This document shows, one piece after another, positions 42,778 through 51,547 of a DNA stretch of 64,000 nt. Under the pieces are notes generated by a model. The model ran no database searches, had not been told where the DNA came from, and saw only the letters and a list, made by a program, of their open reading frames with translations. The DNA comes from Brevibacillus antibioticus (GTDB lineage: Bacteria; Bacillota; Bacilli; Brevibacillales; Brevibacillaceae), in the NCBI RefSeq assembly GCF_005217615.1, contig NZ_SZNK01000001.1, positions 4,203,501-4,267,500 on the forward strand, given 5' to 3'. Within the stretch, counting starts at the first letter, position 1, and each line of letters begins with the position of its first letter. A program made the translations under genes and the position numbers.

Positions 42778-43794
42778 TTAACTTTCAGCTATCTTACTTT
42801 CTTGTAAGGTTGGTACGACTGCAGACAACACGATACGTACGGTTGTCCCCTCGCCCACTTCTGATTCCATTTCCACCCCATGATGGAGCCGCCCGCAAAT
42901 TTCCTTCACCAAGTACAGCCCCATCCCGGTGGACTCAGGATATTTACGCCCGTTTTCTCCCGTAAAATACGGCTTGAACACGCGACGAATATCTTCGGCA
43001 GGGATCCCGATTCCATAATCCTGCACTTCCAGTATGGCATGTGCTCCGCGTTCATACGCACGAATGGTGACCTTATTGCTTTTCCCTGCTGAATAACGAA
43101 CGGCATTCGTCAACAATTGGTTGAGGACAAAAGCAAGCCACTTATCGTCCGATTCCACTCGCCAATTGTCATCCACTTTTACCTCAGGATACACTTGGTT
43201 GCGAATAAACAGCCGCTTGTTTTCAGCCAACACATTTTGCACCAAGGAACGCAGGGTTACGGGCTCAATCAGGAAGTCTTGTTCAAACCGGTCGAGGCGA
43301 GCTATGTACAAAACCGTTTCCAGTCCACGCTTGATCCGATCCACTTCTTCACGGACGCTCTCGGCGGTTGGATCGTCTTCATTTTGCAGCAACAGATGAA
43401 TAACTGAAATCGGCGTCTTCATCTGATGGACCCACTGCTGAATAAACGTCGTATGGTCCCGTTGCTTGTTTTCATAGGCATGAAGCTGTTCTTTATAGAG
43501 TCGATACTGCTCCTGACTGATGTCATCCATCGCGCGGCACAACGGTGAATTCCCATATGTCTGGGTCAGTTCCTCTAATGTCTCTACCGGCTTGCTCAGT
43601 CGCTGATAGATTGTGCGATGAGACAAATAACGGATGGCGAGAAAAGCCCCCGCGAAAAATACAGATAAAAACATGACATAGATCATCAATGATTCATTCC
43701 AGTACCCATCCATCGCAAAAATCATAATCAATAAGATCAATTGGACGAGAAAAAACGCTGCAAATGGCCATTGATCTCGAAGGAACAGCTTCAT
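42778..43794 (-). CDS. BceS-like intramembrane-sensing histidine kinase
   Basis: 338 residues: two closely spaced N-terminal helices with almost no external loop (about 10-50), the H-box QWVHQMKTPISVIHL, N-box NQLLTNAVRYSAG, and G-boxes GIGIPAEDI and STGMGLYLVKEI. The lack of an external sensor domain is the mark of kinases that sense through a BceAB transporter. The start at 43794 has GGGAGG 7 bases upstream; ATGA overlap with the regulator gene. Confidence 0.9.
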   Translation of the reverse strand: MKLFLRDQWPFAAFFLVQLILLIMIFAMDGYWNESLMIYVMFLSVFFAGAFLAIRYLSHRTIYQRLSKPVETLEELTQTYGNSPLCRAMDDISQEQYRLYKEQLHAYENKQRDHTTFIQQWVHQMKTPISVIHLLLQNEDDPTAESVREEVDRIKRGLETVLYIARLDRFEQDFLIEPVTLRSLVQNVLAENKRLFIRNQVYPEVKVDDNWRVESDDKWLAFVLNQLLTNAVRYSAGKSNKVTIRAYERGAHAILEVQDYGIGIPAEDIRRVFKPYFTGENGRKYPESTGMGLYLVKEICGRLHHGVEMESEVGEGTTVRIVLSAVVPTLQESKIAES

Positions 43795-44489
43795 TGCTCT
43801 TCCTCCCAAGTCGCACGTAAGCGATAACCGGAACCGCGAACAGTCTCGACAGCTCCCTCTAAACCTAAGTCCTTCAGCTTGCCACGCACGCGTGTGATGT
43901 AGACATTCAACGTGTTTTCATCGACAAACTGTTCATCCCACAGCTTTTCTAGCAAACGCTCACGGCTGACGACACGCGGATGTTGATTCATCAAGGCTTC
44001 GAGCAGTAGCGCTTCCTTTTTGCTCAACTCGATTTTGGTATCGTACATAGATAGCTCCATTCGCTCCAAAAACAGCTTGAGCCCCGCCACTTCAACCGTA
44101 CGCTCCCCTTCTTGCGGAGCATATTGTCCGTATGCCCGGCGTAGCTGGCTGCGGATTTTGGCCAAAACCACATCGTAGTCGAACGGTTTTGTGATATAGT
44201 CATCGGCCCCATTTTCCAAGGCCATCACCTGGTCCATTTTACTTTCTCGTGCAGAGATGAACAGGATCGGGCAGTTGGACTCTTGGCGCATTTGGCGGCA
44301 CCAATAAAATCCGTCAAATTTCGGCAGATTCACATCCAACAGAACCAGATCAGGACGCGATTGGGTAAATACCTCCATGACTCTATCGAAATGTTCAACA
44401 TTGACTGTTTGAAATCCGTATTTTTCCAGTTGCTCTTGCAGCAGCTGGTTGATTTTCGGGTCATCTTCTACAATCATAATTATGGACAT
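43791..44489 (-). CDS. BceR-like OmpR-family response regulator
   Basis: 232 residues: receiver (acceptor Asp in LVLLDVNLPKFDG, about residue 53; Lys in YITKPFDYD) and a winged-helix output domain ending RGSGYRLRATW. It is first gene of the BceRSAB-type module. The ATG at 44489 has GAGGAG 8 bases upstream. Confidence 0.9.
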   Translation of the reverse strand: MSIIMIVEDDPKINQLLQEQLEKYGFQTVNVEHFDRVMEVFTQSRPDLVLLDVNLPKFDGFYWCRQMRQESNCPILFISARESKMDQVMALENGADDYITKPFDYDVVLAKIRSQLRRAYGQYAPQEGERTVEVAGLKLFLERMELSMYDTKIELSKKEALLLEALMNQHPRVVSRERLLEKLWDEQFVDENTLNVYITRVRGKLKDLGLEGAVETVRGSGYRLRATWEEEQ

Positions 44490-44631
44490 CACACATACTC
44501 CTCTCGTCTTGAGTCTCCTCCATTTTATTCTTTACTATACCATTAGAAAACTAGACTACGCCAAGCCTTTAGCGTTTCTCGTACTTAGAAGTCGAATGAA
44601 AAAAAGACTTGTATGTTGCTGTAGTGGTGGG

Positions 44632-44833
44632 GAGGAAACAGGAGAAAACGCTCAGATTCTAGGGCCACCCCCTGGGGGATTGACTGCACGACTCCATGCA
44701 AAAAGCGAAACCGCGTCCAAAGTAGTCCATTCAGGATGTATTTCAGAGGTGGACGCTTAAGGGCGTGTTTCGCTTTTTGCATTGCGTCTCGGTCGGTGTC
44801 CCTAAGATCTTCGCTGTTTTCTCCTGTTTCCTC
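44632..44833. repeat. Nested palindrome element B
   Basis: Outer stem of 18 bases starting GAGGAAACAGGAGAAAAC (44632-44649, complement 44816-44833). Inner stem of 16 bases ATGCAAAAAGCGAAAC (44696-44711, complement 44767-44782), and an innermost GCGTCC/GGACGC. Between the two stems on the 5' side is GGGGGATTGACTGCACG, the family motif. No gene is visible in 44490-45151. Confidence 0.85.
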
Positions 44834-44903
44834 TACGAGCTTTCCGTGTTTAAACAGGCTTTTAGAGATTTAAAAGAATGGAAGAAATGTAATCAGTAAC
44901 GAC

Positions 44904-45102
44904 AGAGAAGAATATTTCCAGGCGTAGCGACTTGTGGAGTCCTACCGAGCGGAGAAGGGATTCGCGGGCAAAAGAAACGCAACCGTGCCCTCGCGACGGA
45001 GCGGCTACCACTTTTGCGTTTCCCCGCGAATCCCTTCGGAGCGGACAGTCTTAACCCCCAGCAGGACGGAGCCTGGAGCCTAGCATGGAAATATTCTTCT
45101 CT
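44904..45102. repeat. Nested palindrome element C
   Basis: Outer stem AGAGAAGAATATTTCCA (44904-44920, complement 45086-45102, 17 bases); inner stem AAGGGATTCGCGGG (44955-44968, complement 45023-45036) continuing into GAAACGCAA/TTGCGTTTC. The family motif GAGCGGACAGTC is on the 3' side at 45039-45050. It is inverted relative to element B, with only 70 bases between them. Confidence 0.85.
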
Positions 45103-45127
45103 CCACTACAACTTTCTAAAAAGTAAA

Positions 45128-45150
45128 AAAGGGCAGGACTGATGTCCCCC
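45128..45150 (-). terminator. Terminator of ECF sigma gene
   Basis: GGGGGGAC-ATCA-GTCCTGCCC hairpin followed by TTTTTT on the minus strand, directly after the stop codon. Confidence 0.85.
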
Positions 45151-45151
45151 C

Positions 45152-45667
45152 TTATGCTTGTTCTGTCATCAATTGCTGGAGCTTCTTGATCCCACGGAAG
45201 TGCAGGATTTTCACCGAAGCCTCTGTCTTGCCCAAAATTTCCGCGATCTCATTCATTCGCAAATCTCCGAGATAGCGCAGGGCAATCACATTGCGCTGAT
45301 CCTTTGTCAGCGTGTGCACCTTATCCCACAAGACCTCGGTTGTCTCCTGATTCAGAAGGCACTCCTCCGGCAGCTTATCTGTTGCGACCATATTGCTAAA
45401 TGTGTCCTGATCTACCGGACTCTCCCGCTTCTTGCGCATGTAGTCAATCAAAGCGTTATGCGCAATTCGGAAAATCCAAGCGCCAAAAGGATGACGGCCA
45501 TCGTACTGCTCAAGTTTGGAGTACACCTTAATAAACACAGTCGTTGTTAGGTCTTCCACATCCCAGACGTTTTTTACCCGGTAGCGGAAATAGCGATATA
45601 TTTTAGCAGAGTAATCTTCGTAAATTTGTTGGTGATTTAATTTTGGATAAATGATTGCTGTCGTCAT
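45152..45667 (-). CDS. ECF-type RNA polymerase sigma factor
   Basis: 171 residues: sigma region 2 (about 15-80; YRVKNVWDVEDLTTTVFIKV) and region 4 (about 110-165; LRYLGDLRMNEIAEILGKTE, then ASVKILHFRGIKKLQQL). The ATG at 45667 has GGGAG 7 bases upstream. No anti-sigma gene follows; the terminator comes directly after, so control must be by other means or a distant partner. Upstream is a candidate self-type promoter. Confidence 0.87.
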   Translation of the reverse strand: MTTAIIYPKLNHQQIYEDYSAKIYRYFRYRVKNVWDVEDLTTTVFIKVYSKLEQYDGRHPFGAWIFRIAHNALIDYMRKKRESPVDQDTFSNMVATDKLPEECLLNQETTEVLWDKVHTLTKDQRNVIALRYLGDLRMNEIAEILGKTEASVKILHFRGIKKLQQLMTEQA

Positions 45668-45756
45668 AATCGATCTCCCGTTTCGTGATCCGTATGAATT
45701 GATTTCATTGTACGGTCGAAACGAAGCAGGAACCATCGAGTTATATTTCAGGAAGC

Positions 45757-45771
45757 TTACACTTTTGTAAG
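45757..45771. promoter_or_regulatory. CTTAC dyad upstream of sigma gene
   Basis: CTTACA-N5-GTAAGGTA, also present at 8503-8521 before the lipoprotein gene. Short dyad with a shared 3' flank; a possible common operator. Confidence 0.35.
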
Positions 45772-45805
45772 GTACTTATGGACTCGTTGTAAGCTCGCAC
45801 AAGTA

Positions 45806-45834
45806 GGTACGGAAGAGGTTTCATTTCGGTTACA
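45806..45834 (-). promoter_or_regulatory. Candidate ECF promoter
   Basis: TGTAACC (45834-45828), 16 bases, CGTACC (45811-45806) on the minus strand, of the TGAAAC-N16-CGTA kind used by ECF sigma factors; suggests autoregulation. Confidence 0.4.
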
Positions 45835-45921
45835 ACTTTTAAAAGAAATCTTTAAAAATTTCTTAAGGAATTTTTTAAGTTGTCTTCAAAACCGTTTTGG
45901 TGGGCGGAGAAGTCCTACCTA

Positions 45922-46494
45922 TCATTGATATTCATAACCTTTTGCTAATGAAAAGATATGGGTATCAGTCAGTTCTCCTGAGTCATTTAGGTTAACATTG
46001 CGTAAAGTACCCTCCAACGTAAAACCTGTCTTCTTAGCTACAGCTATACTTGCGCTATTCCGAGTATCACAGCGAATTTCAAGGCGGTTCGCTTCCAACT
46101 CAGAAATGGCAAAGGCAACGATACCTTTTACTGCTTCTGTCATTAGACCCTCACCAGTACGCGATGTGCGTAGCCAATATCCAATTTCAAATTTGCGTAC
46201 ATACCAATCAAAGCGATGGAGCCCACTACTACCCACAAACTGCCCTGTATTCTTTTCAAATATATGTAGCACTAAGTCTGTGCGCTCTAGAAAATTGAGC
46301 CTGGCCTTACGTACGTAGGCTTCTGAATCGTCAATAGATGGGAGGTTTTTTACAAACGGAAGCCAGGGGCGCATCTCATTTACACTTTCATGTATGGCTT
46401 CATTTACAAATTGACCATCACCCCATTGCGGTGCTCTAATCAATAATCGCTGAGTTTCTAAATGCTCCGGAAAAGAGAGTAGTAGTGGATTCAT
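45922..46494 (-). CDS. GNAT acetyltransferase, RimJ/RimL type
   Basis: 190 residues with the GNAT acyl-CoA binding pattern (EIGYWLRTSRTGEGLMTEAV) and the C-terminal CDTRNSASIAVAKKTGF typical of the RimJ/RimL/YdaF group. It acetylates an N-terminus, a ribosomal protein or a small molecule; the substrate is not predictable. The ATG at 46494 has AAGGAGG 7 bases upstream. It stands alone between nested palindrome D and the sigma gene. Confidence 0.85.
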   Translation of the reverse strand: MNPLLLSFPEHLETQRLLIRAPQWGDGQFVNEAIHESVNEMRPWLPFVKNLPSIDDSEAYVRKARLNFLERTDLVLHIFEKNTGQFVGSSGLHRFDWYVRKFEIGYWLRTSRTGEGLMTEAVKGIVAFAISELEANRLEIRCDTRNSASIAVAKKTGFTLEGTLRNVNLNDSGELTDTHIFSLAKGYEYQ

Positions 46495-46607
46495 AGTAGT
46501 CCTCCTTCTATCCGAATGAGTTTCCAATAATAGTAACCGCTTGGCCGCTCATTGACAATTGACGGTAACACTGATTCACTTTCAAGGAATTTGCAAACAG
46601 CTACGCA

Positions 46608-46805
46608 GGAGAAGCGCATTTCCAGTCCAAGCGCCTCTGGAGCCCGCCCCAGCGCAGGAATAAATGGCGGGGAATTTCAGCTTCATTTATGAAATCCTTC
46701 CTCGAAGCTTCTACGTTTGAAGCGCTCCCGCCATTTATTCCGAAGCGGACAGTCAATCCCACAGCGGGGCGTATGCCGAAGCGTAGACTGGAAATGCGCT
46801 TCTCC
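46608..46805. repeat. Nested palindrome element D
   Basis: Outer stem of 20 bases (46608-46627, starts GGAGAAGCGCATTTCC; complement 46786-46805); inner stem GGAATAAATGGCGGG (46657-46671, complement 46727-46741) capped by GGAATTTCA/TGAAAT. The family motif GAAGCGGACAGTCAATCCC is at 46742-46760. No gene in 46495-46864. Confidence 0.85.
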
Positions 46806-46834
46806 GCCACAACGGCTACATTATAAAAAGAAAC

Positions 46835-46856
46835 GCCCCCGAAAAAATTCGAGGGC
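46835..46856 (-). terminator. Terminator of purEKB
   Basis: GCCCTCGAATTTTTTCGGGGGC hairpin (22 bases, shown here by its ends GCCCTCGAA and TTCGGGGGC), then TTTCTTTTT on the minus strand, 8 bases after the purB stop codon. Confidence 0.85.
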
Positions 46857-46864
46857 ACTTACAT

Positions 46865-48160
46865 TTAAATCAATCCAAGACGTTGGAAAATCGTATCCAC
46901 ATGCTTCAGATGGTAACGATAGTCAAAGCACTCATCCAGCTCTTCCTTGGACAGTGTAGAGCTGACCGTCGCATCCTCCTCGACGATCGCACGGAAGGAG
47001 CGTTGCTCTTCCCACGCCTGCATCGCACGAGGCTGTACCGTGTCATACGCTTGCTCGCGGCTCATACCTTTTTCGATCAGCTTGAGCATGACTTGCTGCG
47101 AGTAGATTAATCCAAAGGTACGATCCATATTGCGCTTCATGTTCTCAGGGAACACCGTCAAGTTTTTCACGATGTTCATGAAACGGCGCAGCATGTAGTT
47201 CAACGCTTGCGTCGCATCTGGCAAAATCACGCGCTCCGCAGAGGAGTGGGAAATATCTCGTTCATGCCAGAGAGAAACATTTTCATAGGAAGTGAGCATG
47301 TGACCGCGGATGACACGAGCCAGTCCGCAAATATTTTCGCTTCCGATTGGGTTGCGCTTGTGTGGCATTGCAGAAGAACCTTTTTGACCTTTGGCAAATG
47401 CTTCTTCCACCTCGCGCATTTCGCTCTTTTGCAGACCGCGAATTTCTGTCGCGAATTTCTCCAAAGACGTTGCGATCAATGCCAATGTCGCCATGTACTC
47501 GGCGTGGCGATCACGCTGCAACGTTTGGGTCGAGATAGGCGCTGCTGACAGCCCCAGCTTCTCGCACACGTACGCTTCCACGAACGGATCGATGTTTGCG
47601 TATGTTCCAACTGCGCCAGAGATTTTGCCGAACGCCACTTCTTTTTTCGCAGCCTGAAAACGCGCCAGGTTGCGCTTCATTTCTTCATGCCACAAGGCCA
47701 GCTTCAAACCAAAAGTCGTAGGCTCCGCATGTACACCATGTGTTCTGCCCATGCAAACCGTATCCTTGTGTTCACGAGCTTTGTCCGCCAAAATCTCGAT
47801 GAAGTCTTCGATATCCTTCTCCAAAATTTCATTCGCCTGACGCAGCAGGTAAGACAGAGCAGTATCCACTACATCTGTAGAAGTCAGTCCGTAATGCACC
47901 CACTTCTTTTCTTCGCCCAAGGTTTCCGATACCGCACGAGTAAACGCCACCACATCATGGCGCGTCTCTTCTTCGATCTCATAGATTCTGTTCATGTCAA
48001 AAGTAGCTTTTTCCCACAGCTTTTTCACGTCTTCCTCAGGAATGACGCCCAGCTTGGACCATGCTTCACACGCGAGAATTTCTACTTCCAGCCACGCTTT
48101 GAATTTGTTTTCTTCCGTCCAAATGGCGCGCATTTCCGGTCGGGAATAACGTTCGATCAT
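46865..48160 (-). CDS. purB: Adenylosuccinate lyase
   Basis: 431 residues with the superfamily signature [15 protein letters not shown] and other conserved blocks ([26 protein letters not shown]). It catalyses fumarate release from SAICAR and from adenylosuccinate in AMP synthesis. Its start overlaps the purK stop codon. In many Bacillota purC follows purB; here a terminator does. Confidence 0.96.
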   Translation of the reverse strand: MIERYSRPEMRAIWTEENKFKAWLEVEILACEAWSKLGVIPEEDVKKLWEKATFDMNRIYEIEEETRHDVVAFTRAVSETLGEEKKWVHYGLTSTDVVDTALSYLLRQANEILEKDIEDFIEILADKAREHKDTVCMGRTHGVHAEPTTFGLKLALWHEEMKRNLARFQAAKKEVAFGKISGAVGTYANIDPFVEAYVCEKLGLSAAPISTQTLQRDRHAEYMATLALIATSLEKFATEIRGLQKSEMREVEEAFAKGQKGSSAMPHKRNPIGSENICGLARVIRGHMLTSYENVSLWHERDISHSSAERVILPDATQALNYMLRRFMNIVKNLTVFPENMKRNMDRTFGLIYSQQVMLKLIEKGMSREQAYDTVQPRAMQAWEEQRSFRAIVEEDATVSSTLSKEELDECFDYRYHLKHVDTIFQRLGLI

Positions 48161-49320
48161 GATAATACCTCCGATGTATTCGTCCAGATTTTCAGCTCAT
48201 CAATCAGGGTGAGCGCTTCTTCTACAGTAGGGGCGAGCACATTGATATGCCCCATTTTTCGCTTGGCCTTGCTCTCTGCTTTTCCGTACAAATGGAGCTT
48301 GGCTGTGCGCGGCAGCTTGTCGATCTGATCGATGACAGGCTGTAGATGCTCTCCCAAAATATTAACCATCACGACGCTCGAGAGCAACTCTGTAGATCCC
48401 AAAGGCAGATTGCAAACCGCCCGAACATGCTGCTCAAACTGCGAGGTCACACAAGCATCCATGGTAAAATGCCCGGAGTTATGCGGTCTCGGTGCCAATT
48501 CATTGACATACAGCTGACCATCTTCGGTCAAAAACAGCTCAACTGCAATGAGTCCAACCACATCCAACTTTTCTACAATCGTGCGGGCAATTTCTTCCGC
48601 GCGGGCTGCTACTTCAGCCGAAATACGAGCGGGCACGATGCTCAGGTGTAGGATATTTTCCTGATGAATATTTTCTGACACAGGAAAAACAGCCAGTTCT
48701 CCCGCAGGATTGCGTGCAGCAATAACAGACAGCTCCATTTGGAATGGTACAAATTGTTCCACGATCAGCTCTGTACCTGCTTTGGACAGTGTTTCATACG
48801 CCTCCGTCAGCTCAGCCTCGCTTCTCAATACCCATTGTCCTTTGCCGTCATACCCGCCAGTTGCCGTCTTCATAACGGCAGGCAGTCCCAGTTCACGCAC
48901 GGCGTTCTGCAAATCCTCCAAGCTATTCACGACACAAAACGGAGCAACAGGAATGCCAATTTCACGAATGGCGGTCTTTTCCCGAATCCGATTTTGGGTG
49001 ATGCGCAAAAGACGGCTCCCCTGCGGTACATAAGCGCGGCTCTCCAACACTTCAGCCACCTGTGCATCGACATTTTCAAATTCATAGGAAATGACATCAC
49101 TGACCGAGGCAAGCTGCATCGCTGCTTCTACATCATCGTAGCTGGCAACAATTTGCCGATCAGCCGTTTGGCCGCATGGTGCGTCTGCTGTCGGGTCCAT
49201 TGTGACAAAGCGGTAGCCCATAGCTCGTCCCGCAAGAGCAATCATCCGTCCAAGCTGTCCTCCACCGAGTATTCCTAGGGTCGATCCTGGTTTGATTTGC
49301 TTACGGTCTTTGGTTGTCAT
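48157..49320 (-). CDS. purK: N5-carboxyaminoimidazole ribonucleotide synthase
   Basis: A 387-residue ATP-grasp enzyme: [20 protein letters not shown] at the start, [13 protein letters not shown], and [18 protein letters not shown]. It makes N5-CAIR from AIR, bicarbonate and ATP for PurE. The 4-base overlaps with purE and purB show tight coupling. Confidence 0.96.
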   Translation of the reverse strand: MTTKDRKQIKPGSTLGILGGGQLGRMIALAGRAMGYRFVTMDPTADAPCGQTADRQIVASYDDVEAAMQLASVSDVISYEFENVDAQVAEVLESRAYVPQGSRLLRITQNRIREKTAIREIGIPVAPFCVVNSLEDLQNAVRELGLPAVMKTATGGYDGKGQWVLRSEAELTEAYETLSKAGTELIVEQFVPFQMELSVIAARNPAGELAVFPVSENIHQENILHLSIVPARISAEVAARAEEIARTIVEKLDVVGLIAVELFLTEDGQLYVNELAPRPHNSGHFTMDACVTSQFEQHVRAVCNLPLGSTELLSSVVMVNILGEHLQPVIDQIDKLPRTAKLHLYGKAESKAKRKMGHINVLAPTVEEALTLIDELKIWTNTSEVLS

Positions 49321-49805
49321 TCGAGTTCACTAGCCTCCAGCACCTTATTGCGTACATCATCTCGTCTTTGCACGAATCGCTCTTGTACGTCTGGATATTT
49401 GATTCCCAAAATTTGCGCAGCCAGTAACCCTGCATTGATGGCTCCAGCTTTTCCGATCGCTACCGTCGCCACAGGTACGCCCCCTGGCATTTGCACAATC
49501 GACAAAAGCGAGTCGAGACCATTCAAGTTGGATGATTTCACTGGTACACCAATGACAGGCAACTCTGTCTTAGCAGCCACCATTCCTGGCAAATGCGCTG
49601 CACCACCTGCACCCGCAATAATGACTTCCAAGCCGCGGCCCTTAGCGGTCTCAGCATACGTAAACATCAAGTCTGGCGTTCTGTGTGCAGACACGACCTT
49701 CTTTTCGTACGGTACCTGCAATTCGTCCAAGATTGCGCAAGCTTCCTTCATTGTTTCCCAGTCTGACGTACTGCCCATAATGACTCCTACCAAAGGCTGT
49801 AGCAT
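49317..49805 (-). CDS. purE: N5-CAIR mutase
   Basis: A 162-residue class I Pur[28 protein letters not shown], and the conserved [14 protein letters not shown]. It converts N5-CAIR to CAIR. It is the first gene of the purEKB transcript, about 115 bases from the promoter at 49920-49949. Confidence 0.96.
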   Translation of the reverse strand: MLQPLVGVIMGSTSDWETMKEACAILDELQVPYEKKVVSAHRTPDLMFTYAETAKGRGLEVIIAGAGGAAHLPGMVAAKTELPVIGVPVKSSNLNGLDSLLSIVQMPGGVPVATVAIGKAGAINAGLLAAQILGIKYPDVQERFVQRRDDVRNKVLEASELE

Positions 49806-49918
49806 GAATCATTCGCCCCCTACGTTTTGTATCATCAGAAGAAAACCCAACCGACTAACGGCTTTTCGCACCGCTCTCATCGCCTGGGCTATTCGAACTC
49901 GTTTTCACTCAACGTATT

Positions 49919-49949
49919 CAGTGTAGCAGGGAGAAAGTTTGCCTGTCAA
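49919..49949 (-). promoter_or_regulatory. purE: Sigma-A promoter of purEKB
   Basis: TTGACA (49949-49944), 18 bases, TACACT (49925-49920). Just downstream, GAGTTCGAATAG contains CGAA/TTCG half-sites that could be part of a PurR box, but no clear pair is seen. Confidence 0.75.
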
Positions 49950-49986
49950 CCTCGTTTCCGAACATTTAAAAATGAATAGCCAAAAA

Positions 49987-51528
49987 TTATTCGTGTTTGC
50001 CTTTTTCTACCCAATTGTTGGCCGCCTCGGCTTTCTCTAGCTCGACCTGAAGCCAATACTCTAAATAGGGACTGGGATCCGCCCCGGCAACTGTAGTCAA
50101 TAGCGCTTTGATTTGCTCCCCGTTCGCCTGCTTGTATTGATGATCTCGTACATATTGACGCAACACCTGATGCAGTCGTTCGACTCCCCATTCTTCTTTC
50201 AAGTTCCACCACATGGCACCCGCTCGCCCGTAGACGAGGTCATTGTAGCTCCTCCAGTCTGGAAAAGCCTCCACGGACGACTTTGCAGTGACTCCTTGGT
50301 TCGCATATCCTTCCGCTGCACGTGCTTGGCCTAGCCGCATCTGAATATACGCTTGTGAACGCATGGGAGACTTTTGCTGCAAATATATCATCGTCGCATA
50401 ATCCGTCAGTCCCTCATCCACCCAAGCCTCTCGCACCTCGTCGTTTCCGACCAACCCGTAAAACCACTGATGTGCCGTTTCGTGCGCTACGATCGCTTCC
50501 CCCATGGTATCGCTACGCTCAAAATACTCCTGGGCAATAAAGACGAGGCTCGGGTATTCCATTCCACCAAAGAAACCGCCTGTCTTAACAACATCGTATT
50601 CCTTATACGGATACACCCCGAACTGTTTTCCGTAATAGTCGAGAGACTCCCTTGCAGTCTCATGTATTCGTTCTACGTTTTGCGGGTCATCACTTTTCTG
50701 TACCCACGTACGTACGATGGTTTCCCCGACCTTGCCAGATATGGGCTGGTACGTATCGTCCATGACGACAAGGGCAAAATCCCGAACGTTCCATGCGTCC
50801 ATCTCATAGATTTTTAGCCGTTGCGGTCTCGTCTCGGTGATGACAGCTACGCTCTCCAATCCACTCGTAGCAAGCTGGTACTTCTCTGATAGCTGCACAC
50901 GCAAATGATAATTCGCCACATCCGAGTAAAAAGGATCGCCAATCGCGGAATAAGGATCGAGCCGCCAGCCTCCTGCGTCCTTAACCGCCAGAATCGGCAG
51001 CCAATTGCCCAGCCACATCGCATGATTATGGTAAGACATTCGCCCGTTATTATAAGGAACCTCGAGCTGAAAATTCATCTCCACCACCGTCTCAGCAGAC
51101 GATGTTCTTGCAGGAAGGGGCACTTGTAAAAGCGTATTGGTCTTTCCTGCATACTGTACGCCGATACTTTTTCCGTTTACCCGTACGTCGCTTATTTTGA
51201 TACCACCAGGCTCACGCTGTTTGCCTAGTACAACCTCCCAGTTTTCACCACTGAGAGCAGCATTTGCAGAAAAAGCATTGGGATATAGATGAAAAAAAGC
51301 TTGGTCATCTTGTGGGACAAAACGAGCCGTCAGCATGCCTTTCACCACGTGCTTGTTCATATCGATTTGTACGTCGGCTTTGTAAGTAACTGCAGCCCGC
51401 CTGTGATCAATCGGCACAATCTCATGAGCATCATCTAAGCCTGCCTGCCCTGTCCAAGGCCGGACAGACAAGAATACAGTCAAAACGACTCCTACTGCCA
51501 CGATGACCACCCAATGCTTCCGCCACAT
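49987..51528 (-). CDS. M1-type metallopeptidase, membrane-anchored, copy 1
   Basis: 513 residues with an N-terminal helix (about 6-24) and an extracytoplasmic M1 (gluzincin) domain: GGMEYPSLVF (GxMEN-like exopeptidase loop, with Tyr in place of Asn) and HETAHQWFYGLVGNDEVREAWVDEG (zinc ligands His, His, Glu; each part shown only briefly here). It probably trims peptides outside the membrane. It follows its paralog by 20 bases. Confidence 0.85.
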   Translation of the reverse strand: MWRKHWVVIVAVGVVLTVFLSVRPWTGQAGLDDAHEIVPIDHRRAAVTYKADVQIDMNKHVVKGMLTARFVPQDDQAFFHLYPNAFSANAALSGENWEVVLGKQREPGGIKISDVRVNGKSIGVQYAGKTNTLLQVPLPARTSSAETVVEMNFQLEVPYNNGRMSYHNHAMWLGNWLPILAVKDAGGWRLDPYSAIGDPFYSDVANYHLRVQLSEKYQLATSGLESVAVITETRPQRLKIYEMDAWNVRDFALVVMDDTYQPISGKVGETIVRTWVQKSDDPQNVERIHETARESLDYYGKQFGVYPYKEYDVVKTGGFFGGMEYPSLVFIAQEYFERSDTMGEAIVAHETAHQWFYGLVGNDEVREAWVDEGLTDYATMIYLQQKSPMRSQAYIQMRLGQARAAEGYANQGVTAKSSVEAFPDWRSYNDLVYGRAGAMWWNLKEEWGVERLHQVLRQYVRDHQYKQANGEQIKALLTTVAGADPSPYLEYWLQVELEKAEAANNWVEKGKHE

Positions 51529-51547
51529 CGTGATCCCCTGCCTTCGA

